In this document: positions 25,501-32,225 of the stretch, piece by piece
How the letters are laid out: every line of letters begins with the position of its first letter
Position numbering within the stretch: the stretch's first letter is position 1
DNA from: an uncultured Eubacteriales bacterium
Lineage (GTDB): Bacteria > Bacillota_A > Clostridia > Oscillospirales > Oscillospiraceae
NCBI GenBank assembly: GCA_900319835.1
Contig: ONPY01000011.1
Coordinates: forward strand, 1 to 36,063
Direction: 5' to 3'
DNA: 36,063 nucleotides
The notes under the pieces: generated by a model
The model's input: the letters and a program-made list of their open reading frames with translations, nothing else
Database searches by the model: none
What the model was told of the DNA's origin: nothing
Translations under genes and position numbers: made by a program

Positions 25501-26283
25501 GTTGACGGGCTTGTTGCGGCCGATGGCCTTGCGGGTGGCAAGGTAGTCCTCAAAGCTGGCCTGGATCTCGGGGTCGTCAAAGGTCACCTTGTCGAGCGTG
25601 GTCATAAAGGTGGTGTGGCGGCAGTGATCGGACCAGTAGGTGTCGATGATCTTGATTTCGGTGATGGTGGGGATGCGCCCCTCGTAGTGGAAGTAATCCC
25701 GGGTAAAGCGCAGATCGTCCACGTCCATGGCAAGGCCGCGCTCGTCGATGAAGATGGCCAGAGCCTCGTTGTCCATGTCCATCAGCTGGGGGAGAGACTC
25801 CACGGTCTCGGGCATGTCATAGGTGACGGCCAGGGTCTCTGGCTTGCCGAGGGACGCCTCCCGCGCTTCCACGGGGTTGATGACGTAGTGCTTGACGGTC
25901 TCCAGCTCCGCGTCTGTGAGCGCACCGGAGAGGACATAGACCTTGGCGGTGCGCACGGCGGGGCGCTCGCCCCTGGAGAGGATCTGGATGCACTGGGCGG
26001 CGGAGTCAGCCCGCTGGTCAAACTGACCGGGCAGATACTCCACGGCAAAGACGGCGCCGTCTGCCTCCAGGGTGTCATAGACCAGGTCCACCTGGGGCTC
26101 GGAGAAGACGGTCTTCTTGGCATACTCGAAAAGCTCCGGGTCGAGATTTTCCACGTCGTAGCGGTTGATGACCCGCAGACCCGTGAGGGCCTTCACGCCC
26201 AGCAGATTGGTAAGCTCGCCAAGCAGGGAAGCGGCCTCGTGGGCCAGCTCAGGCTTTTTTTCCACATAAACTCTGTATACCAT
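22600..26283 (-). CDS. purL: Phosphoribosylformylglycinamidine synthase, single-chain
   Basis: 1227 residues, the long clostridial-type PurL in which the synthetase and glutaminase are one chain. The synthetase half includes THNHPTEIEPFGGAATCIGG and the two-domain PurM-like fold. The C-terminal glutaminase starts near 985 (RVLIPVFPGTNCEYDS) and has the nucleophile Cys1068 in CGICNGF and His1135/Glu1137 in SHGEGR, so the triad is intact. It converts FGAR, glutamine and ATP to FGAM. Its ATG shares one base with the purD stop. On the opposite strand a frame stays open over almost the whole gene; this is a codon-bias shadow. Confidence 0.97.
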   Translation of the reverse strand: MVYRVYVEKKPELAHEAASLLGELTNLLGVKALTGLRVINRYDVENLDPELFEYAKKTVFSEPQVDLVYDTLEADGAVFAVEYLPGQFDQRADSAAQCIQILSRGERPAVRTAKVYVLSGALTDAELETVKHYVINPVEAREASLGKPETLAVTYDMPETVESLPQLMDMDNEALAIFIDERGLAMDVDDLRFTRDYFHYEGRIPTITEIKIIDTYWSDHCRHTTFMTTLDKVTFDDPEIQASFEDYLATRKAIGRNKPVNLMDMGTLAVRALKKAGKLEMLDESEEINACTVKIDVDVDGVKEPWLLLFKNETHNHPTEIEPFGGAATCIGGAIRDPLSGRSYVYGAMRVTGAADPLAPVSQTLKGKLPQRKLVTTAAAGYSSYGNQIGLATGIVDELYHPGYAAKRMEVGAVIAAAPAKNVRRERPAPGDLVILLGGRTGRDGIGGATGSSKSHTVASLSSCGAEVQKGNAPEERKLQRLFRNPEASRMIKRCNDFGAGGVSVAVGELADGLDINLDAVPKKYEGLDGTELAISESQERMAVVIEPENLDAFLALAEQENLEATLLAAVTESPRMVMHWKGQVVADLSRAFLNTNGAEKHAEAHVEKPQDFQKAIPANFAAGMRELAGDLNVCSRRGLSERFDSTIGAGTVLMPFGGKHQLTPIQAMVQKISVEQKHTDDCSLMAWGFNPWLSEKSPYHGAYLAVVESVSKLVATGAKFEDVYLSFQEYFERLRHEPSRWGKPVAALLGAFRAQMALGVAAIGGKDSMSGSFEKLDVPPTLISFAVTTAKTGDIVPNEFKAAGHRVALLCPDYDKKGLPTAESLLKTFETVHSLLQSGKAVAAYTPGYGGAAEAVLKMALGNSLGFAFEEDVPLETLFGYRYGAFLLELTEDCGLPGLGTITAEPVFTRGGETLRLDELQALYENKLESVYPCNIPTEGKEILNFSYTAGSRPAPAVKCARPRVLIPVFPGTNCEYDSAKAVADAGGEPEIMVISNLTSAHIARSVERFAARLKDSQMIFIPGGFSGGDEPDGSGKFITAFFRNPEIREQVTELLEKRDGLVCGICNGFQALIKLGLVPFGKITDADENSPTLSFNSIGRHQSRIVRVRVASNKSPWLAGTEVGEIYSVPISHGEGRVLMPESLALELAENGQIATQYVDLDGNATDDVHFNPNNSLFAIEGLTSPDGRVFGKMGHAERIGAGLYKNVPGAYDMKMFASAVKYFN

Positions 26284-27557
26284 CAGCTCTGCTCCTTGTA
26301 TGCTCTCAGCGCCCGCTGGCCGATGTCACGGCGGCAGAAGGCGTTCTGGAAATGGATCTGATCGGCCAAGCGGTAGGCCTCGCCGATGGCGGCGGGCAGG
26401 GAGGCGGCCACGGCCGTTACGCCGAGGACACGGCCGCCGCTGGTGAACAGCTTTTCGCCCTCCCGCCGGGCGCCCGCCACATAGACGTGGTCGGCAACGG
26501 CCTCGGGGATGGTGATTTCATACCCTTTCTCGTAGTGCTCCGGGTAGCCCTCGGAGGCGAGGATCACGCAGCAGGCGTGCTTGTCAGAGAATTTGACTTC
26601 GGTGTCCTTCAGGGTGCCGTCGGTGGTGGCGCGCATCACGGTGTAGAGGTCGCTCTCCAGCAGCGGCAGAACCACCTGGGTTTCCGGGTCGCCGAAGCGG
26701 CAGTTGTACTCAATGACCATGGGGCCCTTTTCGGTGAGCATCAGACCGAAGTAGAGGCAGCCCGTGAAGGGCCGGCCCTCGGCCTTCATGGCGCGGATGG
26801 TGGGCAGGAAGATCTTCTCCATGCACTCGTTCGCGATCTCTCTGGTGTAGTAGGGATTGGGGGCCACGGTGCCCATGCCGCCGGTATTGAGACCTTTGTC
26901 GTTGTCCAGGGCACGCTTGTGGTCCATGGAGGACACCATGGGGATGAGGGTCTCCCCGTCGGTGAAGGACAGCACGGAGACCTCCGGCCCGGTGAGGTAT
27001 TCCTCGATGACAACGCGCGCGCCGCTCTGGCCGAACTTGCCGTCGAGCATCATGGAGGAGACGGCCTCCTCAGCCTCCTCGCGCGTCTCGCAGATGACGA
27101 CGCCCTTGCCCAGAGCCAGGCCGTCGGCCTTGACCACGGCGGGCAGGGGGCAGCTTTTGACATAGCGCAGGGCTTCCTCCGCGTCCTCAAAGATCTCGCA
27201 GGCGGCGGTGGGGATGCTGTACTTCTGCATCAGGCGCTTGGAGAAGATCTTGCTGCCCTCGATGATGGCGGCGTTGGCCTTCGGGCCGAAGCAGGGGATG
27301 CCGACGGCGTTCAGCGCGTCCACCGCGCCCAGCACCAGCGGATCGTCCGGCGCAACCACGGCGTAGTCGATCTTGTTCTCCTGCGCGAAGGCCACGATCT
27401 TGTCGATCTCCTTGGCCCCGATGGGCACGCACACGGCGTCGCCCTCCATGCCGCCGTTGCCCGGCAGGGCATAGACGGTCTCGATGGCGGGGTTTTCGCG
27501 CAGCTTCTTGATAATGGCGTGTTCGCGGCCTCCGCCGCCCACAACCAGAATGTTCAT
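26283..27557 (-). CDS. purD: Phosphoribosylamine-glycine ligase (GAR synthetase)
   Basis: 424 residues from ATG 27557, with GGAGGAG upstream. MNILVVGGGGREHAI is the N-terminal signature, and the central ATP-grasp domain includes VVKADGLALGKGV and EYNCRFGDPETQVVLPLL. It joins glycine to phosphoribosylamine. The stop overlaps the purL start by one base. A 245-base gap containing palindromic repeats separates it from the upstream AICAR formyltransferase gene; no clear promoter is visible in that gap. Confidence 0.97.
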   Translation of the reverse strand: MNILVVGGGGREHAIIKKLRENPAIETVYALPGNGGMEGDAVCVPIGAKEIDKIVAFAQENKIDYAVVAPDDPLVLGAVDALNAVGIPCFGPKANAAIIEGSKIFSKRLMQKYSIPTAACEIFEDAEEALRYVKSCPLPAVVKADGLALGKGVVICETREEAEEAVSSMMLDGKFGQSGARVVIEEYLTGPEVSVLSFTDGETLIPMVSSMDHKRALDNDKGLNTGGMGTVAPNPYYTREIANECMEKIFLPTIRAMKAEGRPFTGCLYFGLMLTEKGPMVIEYNCRFGDPETQVVLPLLESDLYTVMRATTDGTLKDTEVKFSDKHACCVILASEGYPEHYEKGYEITIPEAVADHVYVAGARREGEKLFTSGGRVLGVTAVAASLPAAIGEAYRLADQIHFQNAFCRRDIGQRALRAYKEQS

Positions 27558-27613
27558 ATCGCTTCTCCTCCAATTGATCAAAGACAGATTATGCAGTCAG
27601 CGTTTGTCATCAC

Positions 27614-27752
27614 GTCATTGCGAACCAGTCCGAAGACTGGTGTGGCAATCCGCTTCGCCTTTTGTTTTACAAAAGGCGGAGCTGTGAAAACCCGGAGTCG
27701 TCCGCGTGAGAAACGGATTCCCACGCCAGTGTGTGCACTGGCTCGGAATGAC
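27614..27752. repeat. Inverted pair of GTCATTSCGAG palindromic repeats, AICAR formyltransferase-purD gap
   Basis: A complete copy on + (27614-27651: outer ATTGC/GCAAT, inner CCAGTC-CGAA-GACTGG) faces a complete copy on - (27715-27752: outer ATTCC/GGAAT, inner CCAGTG..CACTGG). Between them is another hairpin, CGCCTTTTG..CAAAAGGCG (27656-27679 region). The unit of 139 bases begins with GTCATTGCGA and ends with TCGGAATGAC, so it has imperfect terminal inverted repeats. The rest of the 245-base gap has no gene. Confidence 0.85.
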
Positions 27753-27802
27753 GAAGCATGGCAACATTGCAGGCGCGATTTCGTTTTGCAAACGAATACT
27801 TT

Positions 27803-28987
27803 TTAGTGGTGGAACAGGCGCATGTGCGTAAAGCACATGACCATGTCGTACTTGTCGCAGGCCTCGATCACCAGGTCGTCCCGGATGGAGCCGCCGGGCT
27901 GGGCGACATAGGAGACACCGGAGAGCCTGGCCCGCTCGATGTTGTCGGAGAAGGGGAAGAAGGCGTCGGAGCCCAGGGACACGCCGGTGATCCCATCCAG
28001 ATACGCGCGCTTTTCTTCGTCGGTGAGGGGGGCGGGCCGCTCGGTGAAGTAGCGCTGCCACACGCCCTCGGCGCAGACATCCTCTTCGCTCTTGTTGATG
28101 TAGTTGTCGACGACGTTGTTGCGGTCGGCTCGGCCCAGCTCCGGCTTGAAGGGGAGGTTCAAAACCTTGTCCGACTGGCGCAGGAAGAAGCTGTCGGCCT
28201 TGGTGCCGGCAAGCCGCGTGCAGTGGATGCGGCTCTGCTGCCCGGCGCCCACGCCCACGGTCTGCCCGCCGAAGGCGTAGCAGACGGAGTTGGACTGGGT
28301 ATACTTGAGGGTGATGAGGGAGACGATGAGATCGAGCTTCGCACTCTCGGGCAGCTCCTTGTTCTTCGTCACGATCTCCTCCAGCAGGGGGCGGCCAATC
28401 TCAAAATTGTTGCGCCCCTGCTCGAAAGTGATGCCGAAGACCTGCTTGTGCTCCTGGGGATCGGGGATGTAGTCGGGGTCGATCCTGACGATGTTGTAAT
28501 TGCCGTTTCGCTTGCTCTTGAGGATTTCCAGAGCCTCGGGCTCGTAGCCGGGGGCGATGATGCCGTCGGAGACCTCGCGCTTGATGATCTTCGCGGTGGT
28601 CACGTCGCAGACCTCCGACAGGGCGATCCAGTCGCCGAAGGAGCTCATGCGGTCGGTGCCGCGGGCGCGGGCGTAGGCGCAGGCCAGGGGGCTGTCGTTG
28701 AGCCCCTCGATGTCGTCGACAAAGCAGGCCTTCATGAGCTTTTCGTCCATGGGCAGGCCGAGGGCCGCGCCGCTGGGGGAGACATGCTTGAAGGAGGCGG
28801 CGCAGGGCAGACCCGCCGCGGCCTTGAGTTCGCGAACGAGCTGCCAGGAGTTGAAGGCGTCGAGGAAGTTGATGTAGCCGGGGCGGCCGCAGAGAATCTC
28901 GATGGGGAGCTCGGAGCCGTCGTGCATGTAGATCTTCGCGGGCTTCTGGTTGGGGTTGCAGCCGTATTTCAGTTCAAATTCCTTCAT
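27803..28987 (-). CDS. AICAR formyltransferase (stand-alone PurH transformylase domain)
   Basis: 394 residues from ATG 28987, with GAGGTG ahead; an in-frame GTG at 28999 is less likely. It corresponds only to the transformylase part of bifunctional PurH: FKHVSPSGAALG has the catalytic Lys67-His68 pair, and AFGGQTVGVGAGQQSRIHCTRLAG and LGSDAFFPFSDNIERA are conserved. The N-terminal IMP cyclohydrolase domain is absent, and a separate PurO-like gene lies directly upstream. It formylates AICAR with 10-formyl-THF. Gene naming in databases varies (often 'purH'), so no symbol is given. Confidence 0.93.
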   Translation of the reverse strand: MKEFELKYGCNPNQKPAKIYMHDGSELPIEILCGRPGYINFLDAFNSWQLVRELKAAAGLPCAASFKHVSPSGAALGLPMDEKLMKACFVDDIEGLNDSPLACAYARARGTDRMSSFGDWIALSEVCDVTTAKIIKREVSDGIIAPGYEPEALEILKSKRNGNYNIVRIDPDYIPDPQEHKQVFGITFEQGRNNFEIGRPLLEEIVTKNKELPESAKLDLIVSLITLKYTQSNSVCYAFGGQTVGVGAGQQSRIHCTRLAGTKADSFFLRQSDKVLNLPFKPELGRADRNNVVDNYINKSEEDVCAEGVWQRYFTERPAPLTDEEKRAYLDGITGVSLGSDAFFPFSDNIERARLSGVSYVAQPGGSIRDDLVIEACDKYDMVMCFTHMRLFHH

Positions 28988-28995
28988 GGGGCACC

Positions 28996-29715
28996 TCACT
29001 TGTTTTTGTTGAGCAGCCGGTCTTCAAAGTCGCCGGTCGCGCAGTCGGTGTAGCGGACGTAGAGGGAGATTTTGTTGCCCTGGTCCAGACTCTCCCAGAG
29101 GCGGGAGGTGAAGGCGTCGATATCGTCGGTCATCTCCATGCGCTCCGGCTCGCCCTGGAAGGAGGGGATGGGGGCGCCGTCGCAGACGTAGGTGTGCAGG
29201 AAGTGGCCGAGACCCGGCAGCGCCGGGTAGTCAAAGAGGAAGCGGCAGCAGGCGGAGCCGTCCGCGTCCGCGCTCTTGAGAATGCTGAGGGAGTAGGTGA
29301 AATCGCCGTTTGCAAAGGTGATCTCTCCGCTGATGCGGGGGGTGAGATTGGGGGCGTCCGGCTCAAAGCAGCGGGCTTTCAGGGCCTCGTGGAAGCCGAC
29401 GCCGTTCTTGTGGCCCTCCCAGACGGTGTCCGTCTGGTCGCCGTTGGTGACGATGAGCTTGTTTTCCCAGGTGCGCAGCGCCGCGTAGATGATGAGGGAG
29501 GGATCCTTGACCTTGCTCTCGTCGAAGGGGCGGGTGTAGAGCACGCCGTCGTCCAGGGCGAAAACGCGGTTGCGGGAGTTTTCGGAGCGGCCCATGATGA
29601 AGTAGGCCGTGACGGCCTTCCTGCCGTCGGGGGTGCGGCCGAGGACGATGCCTCTGCCGACATAGGAGTTGCCCGCGATCAGTTCTTCGGGGGTGTTGAT
29701 CTTGTAGATGTCCAT
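28996..29715 (-). CDS. IMP cyclohydrolase (PurO-like)
   Basis: 239 residues. The start INTPEELIAGNSYVGRGIVLGRTPDG has the N-S-Y-x-G-R-G pattern of the PurO family, and SENSRNRVF and NGVGFHEAL-like segments follow. It would close the ring of FAICAR to give IMP. PurO was defined in archaea, but related proteins occur in Clostridia next to a stand-alone AICAR formyltransferase, exactly the arrangement here (8-base gap). It starts 3 bases after purN ends. Assignment to the superfamily is good; the activity is inferred from context. Confidence 0.85.
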   Translation of the reverse strand: MDIYKINTPEELIAGNSYVGRGIVLGRTPDGRKAVTAYFIMGRSENSRNRVFALDDGVLYTRPFDESKVKDPSLIIYAALRTWENKLIVTNGDQTDTVWEGHKNGVGFHEALKARCFEPDAPNLTPRISGEITFANGDFTYSLSILKSADADGSACCRFLFDYPALPGLGHFLHTYVCDGAPIPSFQGEPERMEMTDDIDAFTSRLWESLDQGNKISLYVRYTDCATGDFEDRLLNKNK

Positions 29716-29718
29716 ACC

Positions 29719-30327
29719 TTATTCATTCCTTTCCCGGCTGAGGCGTTCCGCCACCAGCTGCGTTGCCTGCGGAAGGAGAATCCATTCCGCCTGTTCCATG
29801 ACCCGGCGCTGGAGTGTTTCCGGCGTGTCGCCGGGCTGGATCTCCACCGCCTTCTGGAGGAGAATCTGTCCTCCGTCGGGGATCTCGTTGACGTAGTGTA
29901 CGGTGGCGCCTGTTACCTTGACGCCGTAGGCGAGGGCGGCCTCGTGGACCTTCAGGCCGTAATAGCCCTTGCCGCAGAAGGAGGGGATGAGCGCGGGGTG
30001 TACGTTGAGGATGCGATCGGGCCAGCGGCGCGTAAAGTCCGCCGAGAGGATGGACAGGAAGCCCGCCAGGACGATCATGTCGATGGCATGCTCCTCCAGC
30101 GCGGCGAGGATCTTCGCTTCAAACTCGGCCTGACCGGCGCAGTCCTTCCGGGAGACCACCACGCTGGGGATGCCGGCCTTTTCGGCCCGTTCCAGGGCGT
30201 AGACCCCGGGCTTGCTGGCGACCACCAGGGCCAGGTGCCCGCTGTGGATCTGCCCTGCCTGCTCCGCGTCGATCAGCGCCTGGAGATTGGTGCCGCCGCC
30301 GGAGACGAAAACCGCGATCTGAATCAT
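29719..30327 (-). CDS. purN: Phosphoribosylglycinamide formyltransferase
   Basis: 202 residues from ATG 30327, with AAAAGGAG upstream. VFVSGGGTNLQALI is the phosphate-binding start. ILNVHPALIPSF carries the catalytic Asn-x-His, and VHYVNEIPDGGQIL carries the catalytic Asp. It transfers a formyl group from 10-formyl-THF to GAR. The start overlaps the stop of the FNT-channel gene by 4 bases (ATGA), so the transporter-like gene and purN are translationally coupled. Confidence 0.96.
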   Translation of the reverse strand: MIQIAVFVSGGGTNLQALIDAEQAGQIHSGHLALVVASKPGVYALERAEKAGIPSVVVSRKDCAGQAEFEAKILAALEEHAIDMIVLAGFLSILSADFTRRWPDRILNVHPALIPSFCGKGYYGLKVHEAALAYGVKVTGATVHYVNEIPDGGQILLQKAVEIQPGDTPETLQRRVMEQAEWILLPQATQLVAERLSRERNE

Positions 30328-30932
30328 GCTTTTGCTCCTTTTCCCCAGAGATTCAGCCCCGGCAGCAGCATGGCGCCCAGGGCGTTGCCGATGATGACAA
30401 GCCACAGAAAGACGAAGGCTTTCAGGGACACGATGCCGGAGACGGCAAAGTAGAACATGTCCGCGATGGAGTGCTCAAAGCCCGAGAGGATGAACACCGG
30501 GATGCAGAAGAGGATGCCGAGAGGGCTCTGCCGCTCCTTCCAGATGCTCACGGCCAGATACATCAGTATCCCGCAGAAGGCGCCGCGCACCAGTACGGCG
30601 GCGGGGGGCAGGCTGAGCTTGGCCTGGCAGAGCTTCCCGGCGGTCTCGGCATAGGCCGGGAGGGCAAGGCGCAGCACCAGACCGCAGAGGAAGGTGCCGA
30701 TGAGATTGCCGAGCAGGCCCGCAAACAGAAGCTGCAGGGCGGGTCTGCTATGCTCCTCGGGCACGAAGCCCACCTTGCCGGTAAAGAGGGCGTAGCCCTT
30801 CATGCAGATGCAGAGCAGGGCCACGGAGAAGAGCACCGCGCCGACCACCCGGTTATCTGTGGCGAGAAAGACGCTGCCGCCGAGGGCGATGCAGATCCCG
30901 GCGGAGACGCCGCTGAGCGTATCTCTCAGCAT
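30324..30932 (-). CDS. Formate/nitrite transporter (FNT) family protein in the purine operon
   Basis: 202 residues, shorter than typical FocA/NirC (250-285), mainly at the N-terminus, yet about six hydrophobic helices are visible. The FNT half-repeat motifs appear as GNLIGT (75-80) and GNALGA (182-187). The signature [12 protein letters not shown] (151-162) keeps His154, equivalent to the pore histidine of FocA. It overlaps purM by 7 bases and purN by 4, so it is a true operon member. With fhs downstream, import or retention of formate for 10-formyl-THF is the natural role. Nitrite, hydrosulfide or lactate transport within this family cannot be excluded. Confidence 0.85.
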   Translation of the reverse strand: MLRDTLSGVSAGICIALGGSVFLATDNRVVGAVLFSVALLCICMKGYALFTGKVGFVPEEHSRPALQLLFAGLLGNLIGTFLCGLVLRLALPAYAETAGKLCQAKLSLPPAAVLVRGAFCGILMYLAVSIWKERQSPLGILFCIPVFILSGFEHSIADMFYFAVSGIVSLKAFVFLWLVIIGNALGAMLLPGLNLWGKGAKA

Positions 30933-31966
30933 AGGACCACCTTGTCCGCGCCCTCGGTGATCTCACCGAGGACATAGGCGTCCTCACCCTGCCCGCGCAG
31001 GACGGCGAGCGCCGCGTCCGCGTCCTCTTTGGAGACGACAACGCTCATGCCCACGCCCATGTTGAAGGTGTTGAACATATCGCGCTCGGGGATGCCGCCG
31101 GCCTTCTGGATGAGCGCGAAGATGGGAGGGGTTTTCACCGCGGCCTTCTCGATCTTCGCGCAGAGCCCGTCCGGAATGGAGCGGGGGATGTTCTCATAGA
31201 AGCCGCCGCCGGTGATGTGGCTGACGCCCTTGACAAAGACCTTCTCAAACAGGGCCAGCATGGGCTTGACGTAAATTTTCGTCGGGGTCAGCAGGGTCTC
31301 GCCGATTCCCTTGCCGCCGAGTTCGGCCAGGGGGGAGACGATGTCGGCCTCACCCACGCGGAAGACCTTGCGCACCAGGGAGAAGCCGTTGGAGTGTACG
31401 CCGCTGGAGGGCAGGGCCAGCACCACGTCGCCGGGGCGCATGGTCTTGTTGTCCAGGATCTTTTCGCGGTCGACCACGCCTACGCAAAAGCCAGCCAGAT
31501 CGTACTCGTCCTCCGGGTAGAAGCCGGGCATCTCGGCGGTCTCACCGCCGATGAGGGCGGCGCCGGACTGGACGCAGCCCTCACTGACGCCCTTGACAAT
31601 GGCCTCGATGCGCTCCGGCACGTTCTTGCCGCAGGCGATGTAGTCCAGGAAGAACAGGGGCTTTGCGCCGCAGCAGAGCACGTCGTTGACGCACATGGCC
31701 ACGCAGTCGATGCCCACGGTGTCGTGCTTGTCCAGCAGGAAGGCGAGCTTGAGCTTGGTGCCCACGCCGTCGGTGCCGGAGACCAGCACCGGGCGCGCCA
31801 TGCCCTTGACGTCCAGCTCGAAGAGACCCCCGAAGCCGCCGATGTCGGACACGACGCCGGAGGTGAGAGTTCTCGCGATGTGGGACTTCATCAGCTCCAC
31901 GGCCTTGTAACCGGCCTCGATATCCACGCCGGCCGCGGCGTAGGAGGCAGAATGAGAATTGCTCAT
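30926..31966 (-). CDS. purM: Phosphoribosylformylglycinamidine cyclo-ligase (AIR synthetase)
   Basis: 346 residues from ATG 31966, with AAGGAG upstream; an earlier in-frame ATG at 32032 has its site too close. [19 protein letters not shown] is the standard opening. [13 protein letters not shown] and [15 protein letters not shown] are the ATP and metal signatures, and [14 protein letters not shown] has its counterpart [14 protein letters not shown] here. It converts FGAM to AIR. The 259-base gap before it (toward purF) is filled with hairpin repeats. Confidence 0.97.
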   Translation of the reverse strand: MSNSHSASYAAAGVDIEAGYKAVELMKSHIARTLTSGVVSDIGGFGGLFELDVKGMARPVLVSGTDGVGTKLKLAFLLDKHDTVGIDCVAMCVNDVLCCGAKPLFFLDYIACGKNVPERIEAIVKGVSEGCVQSGAALIGGETAEMPGFYPEDEYDLAGFCVGVVDREKILDNKTMRPGDVVLALPSSGVHSNGFSLVRKVFRVGEADIVSPLAELGGKGIGETLLTPTKIYVKPMLALFEKVFVKGVSHITGGGFYENIPRSIPDGLCAKIEKAAVKTPPIFALIQKAGGIPERDMFNTFNMGVGMSVVVSKEDADAALAVLRGQGEDAYVLGEITEGADKVVLC

Positions 31967-32057
31967 GGCGTTTCTCCTTGTGTGTTGATTGTTCTTCGTC
32001 ATGGAGAGCCTGTATTGCGCGGAAATCCGCATCTCCTCTCTTGCGCGAATAGAATAC

Positions 32058-32095
32058 GGGTTGCCACGCCAGTGTGCGCACTGGCTCGCAATGAC
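32058..32095 (-). repeat. GTCATTSCGAG palindromic repeat, purF-purM gap
   Basis: Read on the minus strand: GTCATTGCGAG, inner stem CCAGTG-CGCA-CACTGG, then CGTGGCAACCC. It is the same element as near 6787 and 27614, with one decayed base in the right arm (CAACCC for CAATCC). Confidence 0.85.
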
Positions 32096-32101
32096 GGGGG
32101 A

Positions 32102-32215
32102 GGCCCCATTTGCGAAAGGGGGCTGTCAGCGAAGCTGACTGAGGGATCGAACAGTACGCATCGCGGCTTCGATCCCTCCGGCCCTTCGGGCCACCTCCCT
32201 TTACGAAAGGGAGGC
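32102..32215. repeat. Five-hairpin intergenic repeat (second family), purF-purM gap
   Basis: Consecutive hairpins: GCCCC..GGGGGC (32103-32123), GTCAGC-GAA-GCTGAC (32125-32139), GGGATCGAA..TTCGATCCC (32143-32151 with 32168-32176), GGCCC-TTC-GGGCC (32180-32192) and CCTCCCTTT-ACG-AAAGGGAGG (32194-32214). The first two and the TGAGGG that follows match the repeat at 20793. It lies directly behind purF and directly beside the palindromic repeat at 32058. Such a block could act as a stable RNA structure protecting upstream mRNA or as a partial terminator. Confidence 0.8.
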
Positions 32216-32225
32216 AAAGAAGAAA

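Noticed and set aside
22690..26361. A 1223-codon open frame on the + strand opposite purL
   Set aside because: It mirrors purL codon for codon, is rich in Gly/Ala/Val/His/Gln, has no domain pattern or good ribosome site, and arises from GC-rich third positions. The same applies to the long + frames opposite carB (11918-14263), pyrB, purF and purD.
31967..32032. Earlier purM start at 32032
   Set aside because: Its ribosome site abuts the ATG, and the added residues are not found in PurM; ATG 31966 has AAGGAG at good spacing.
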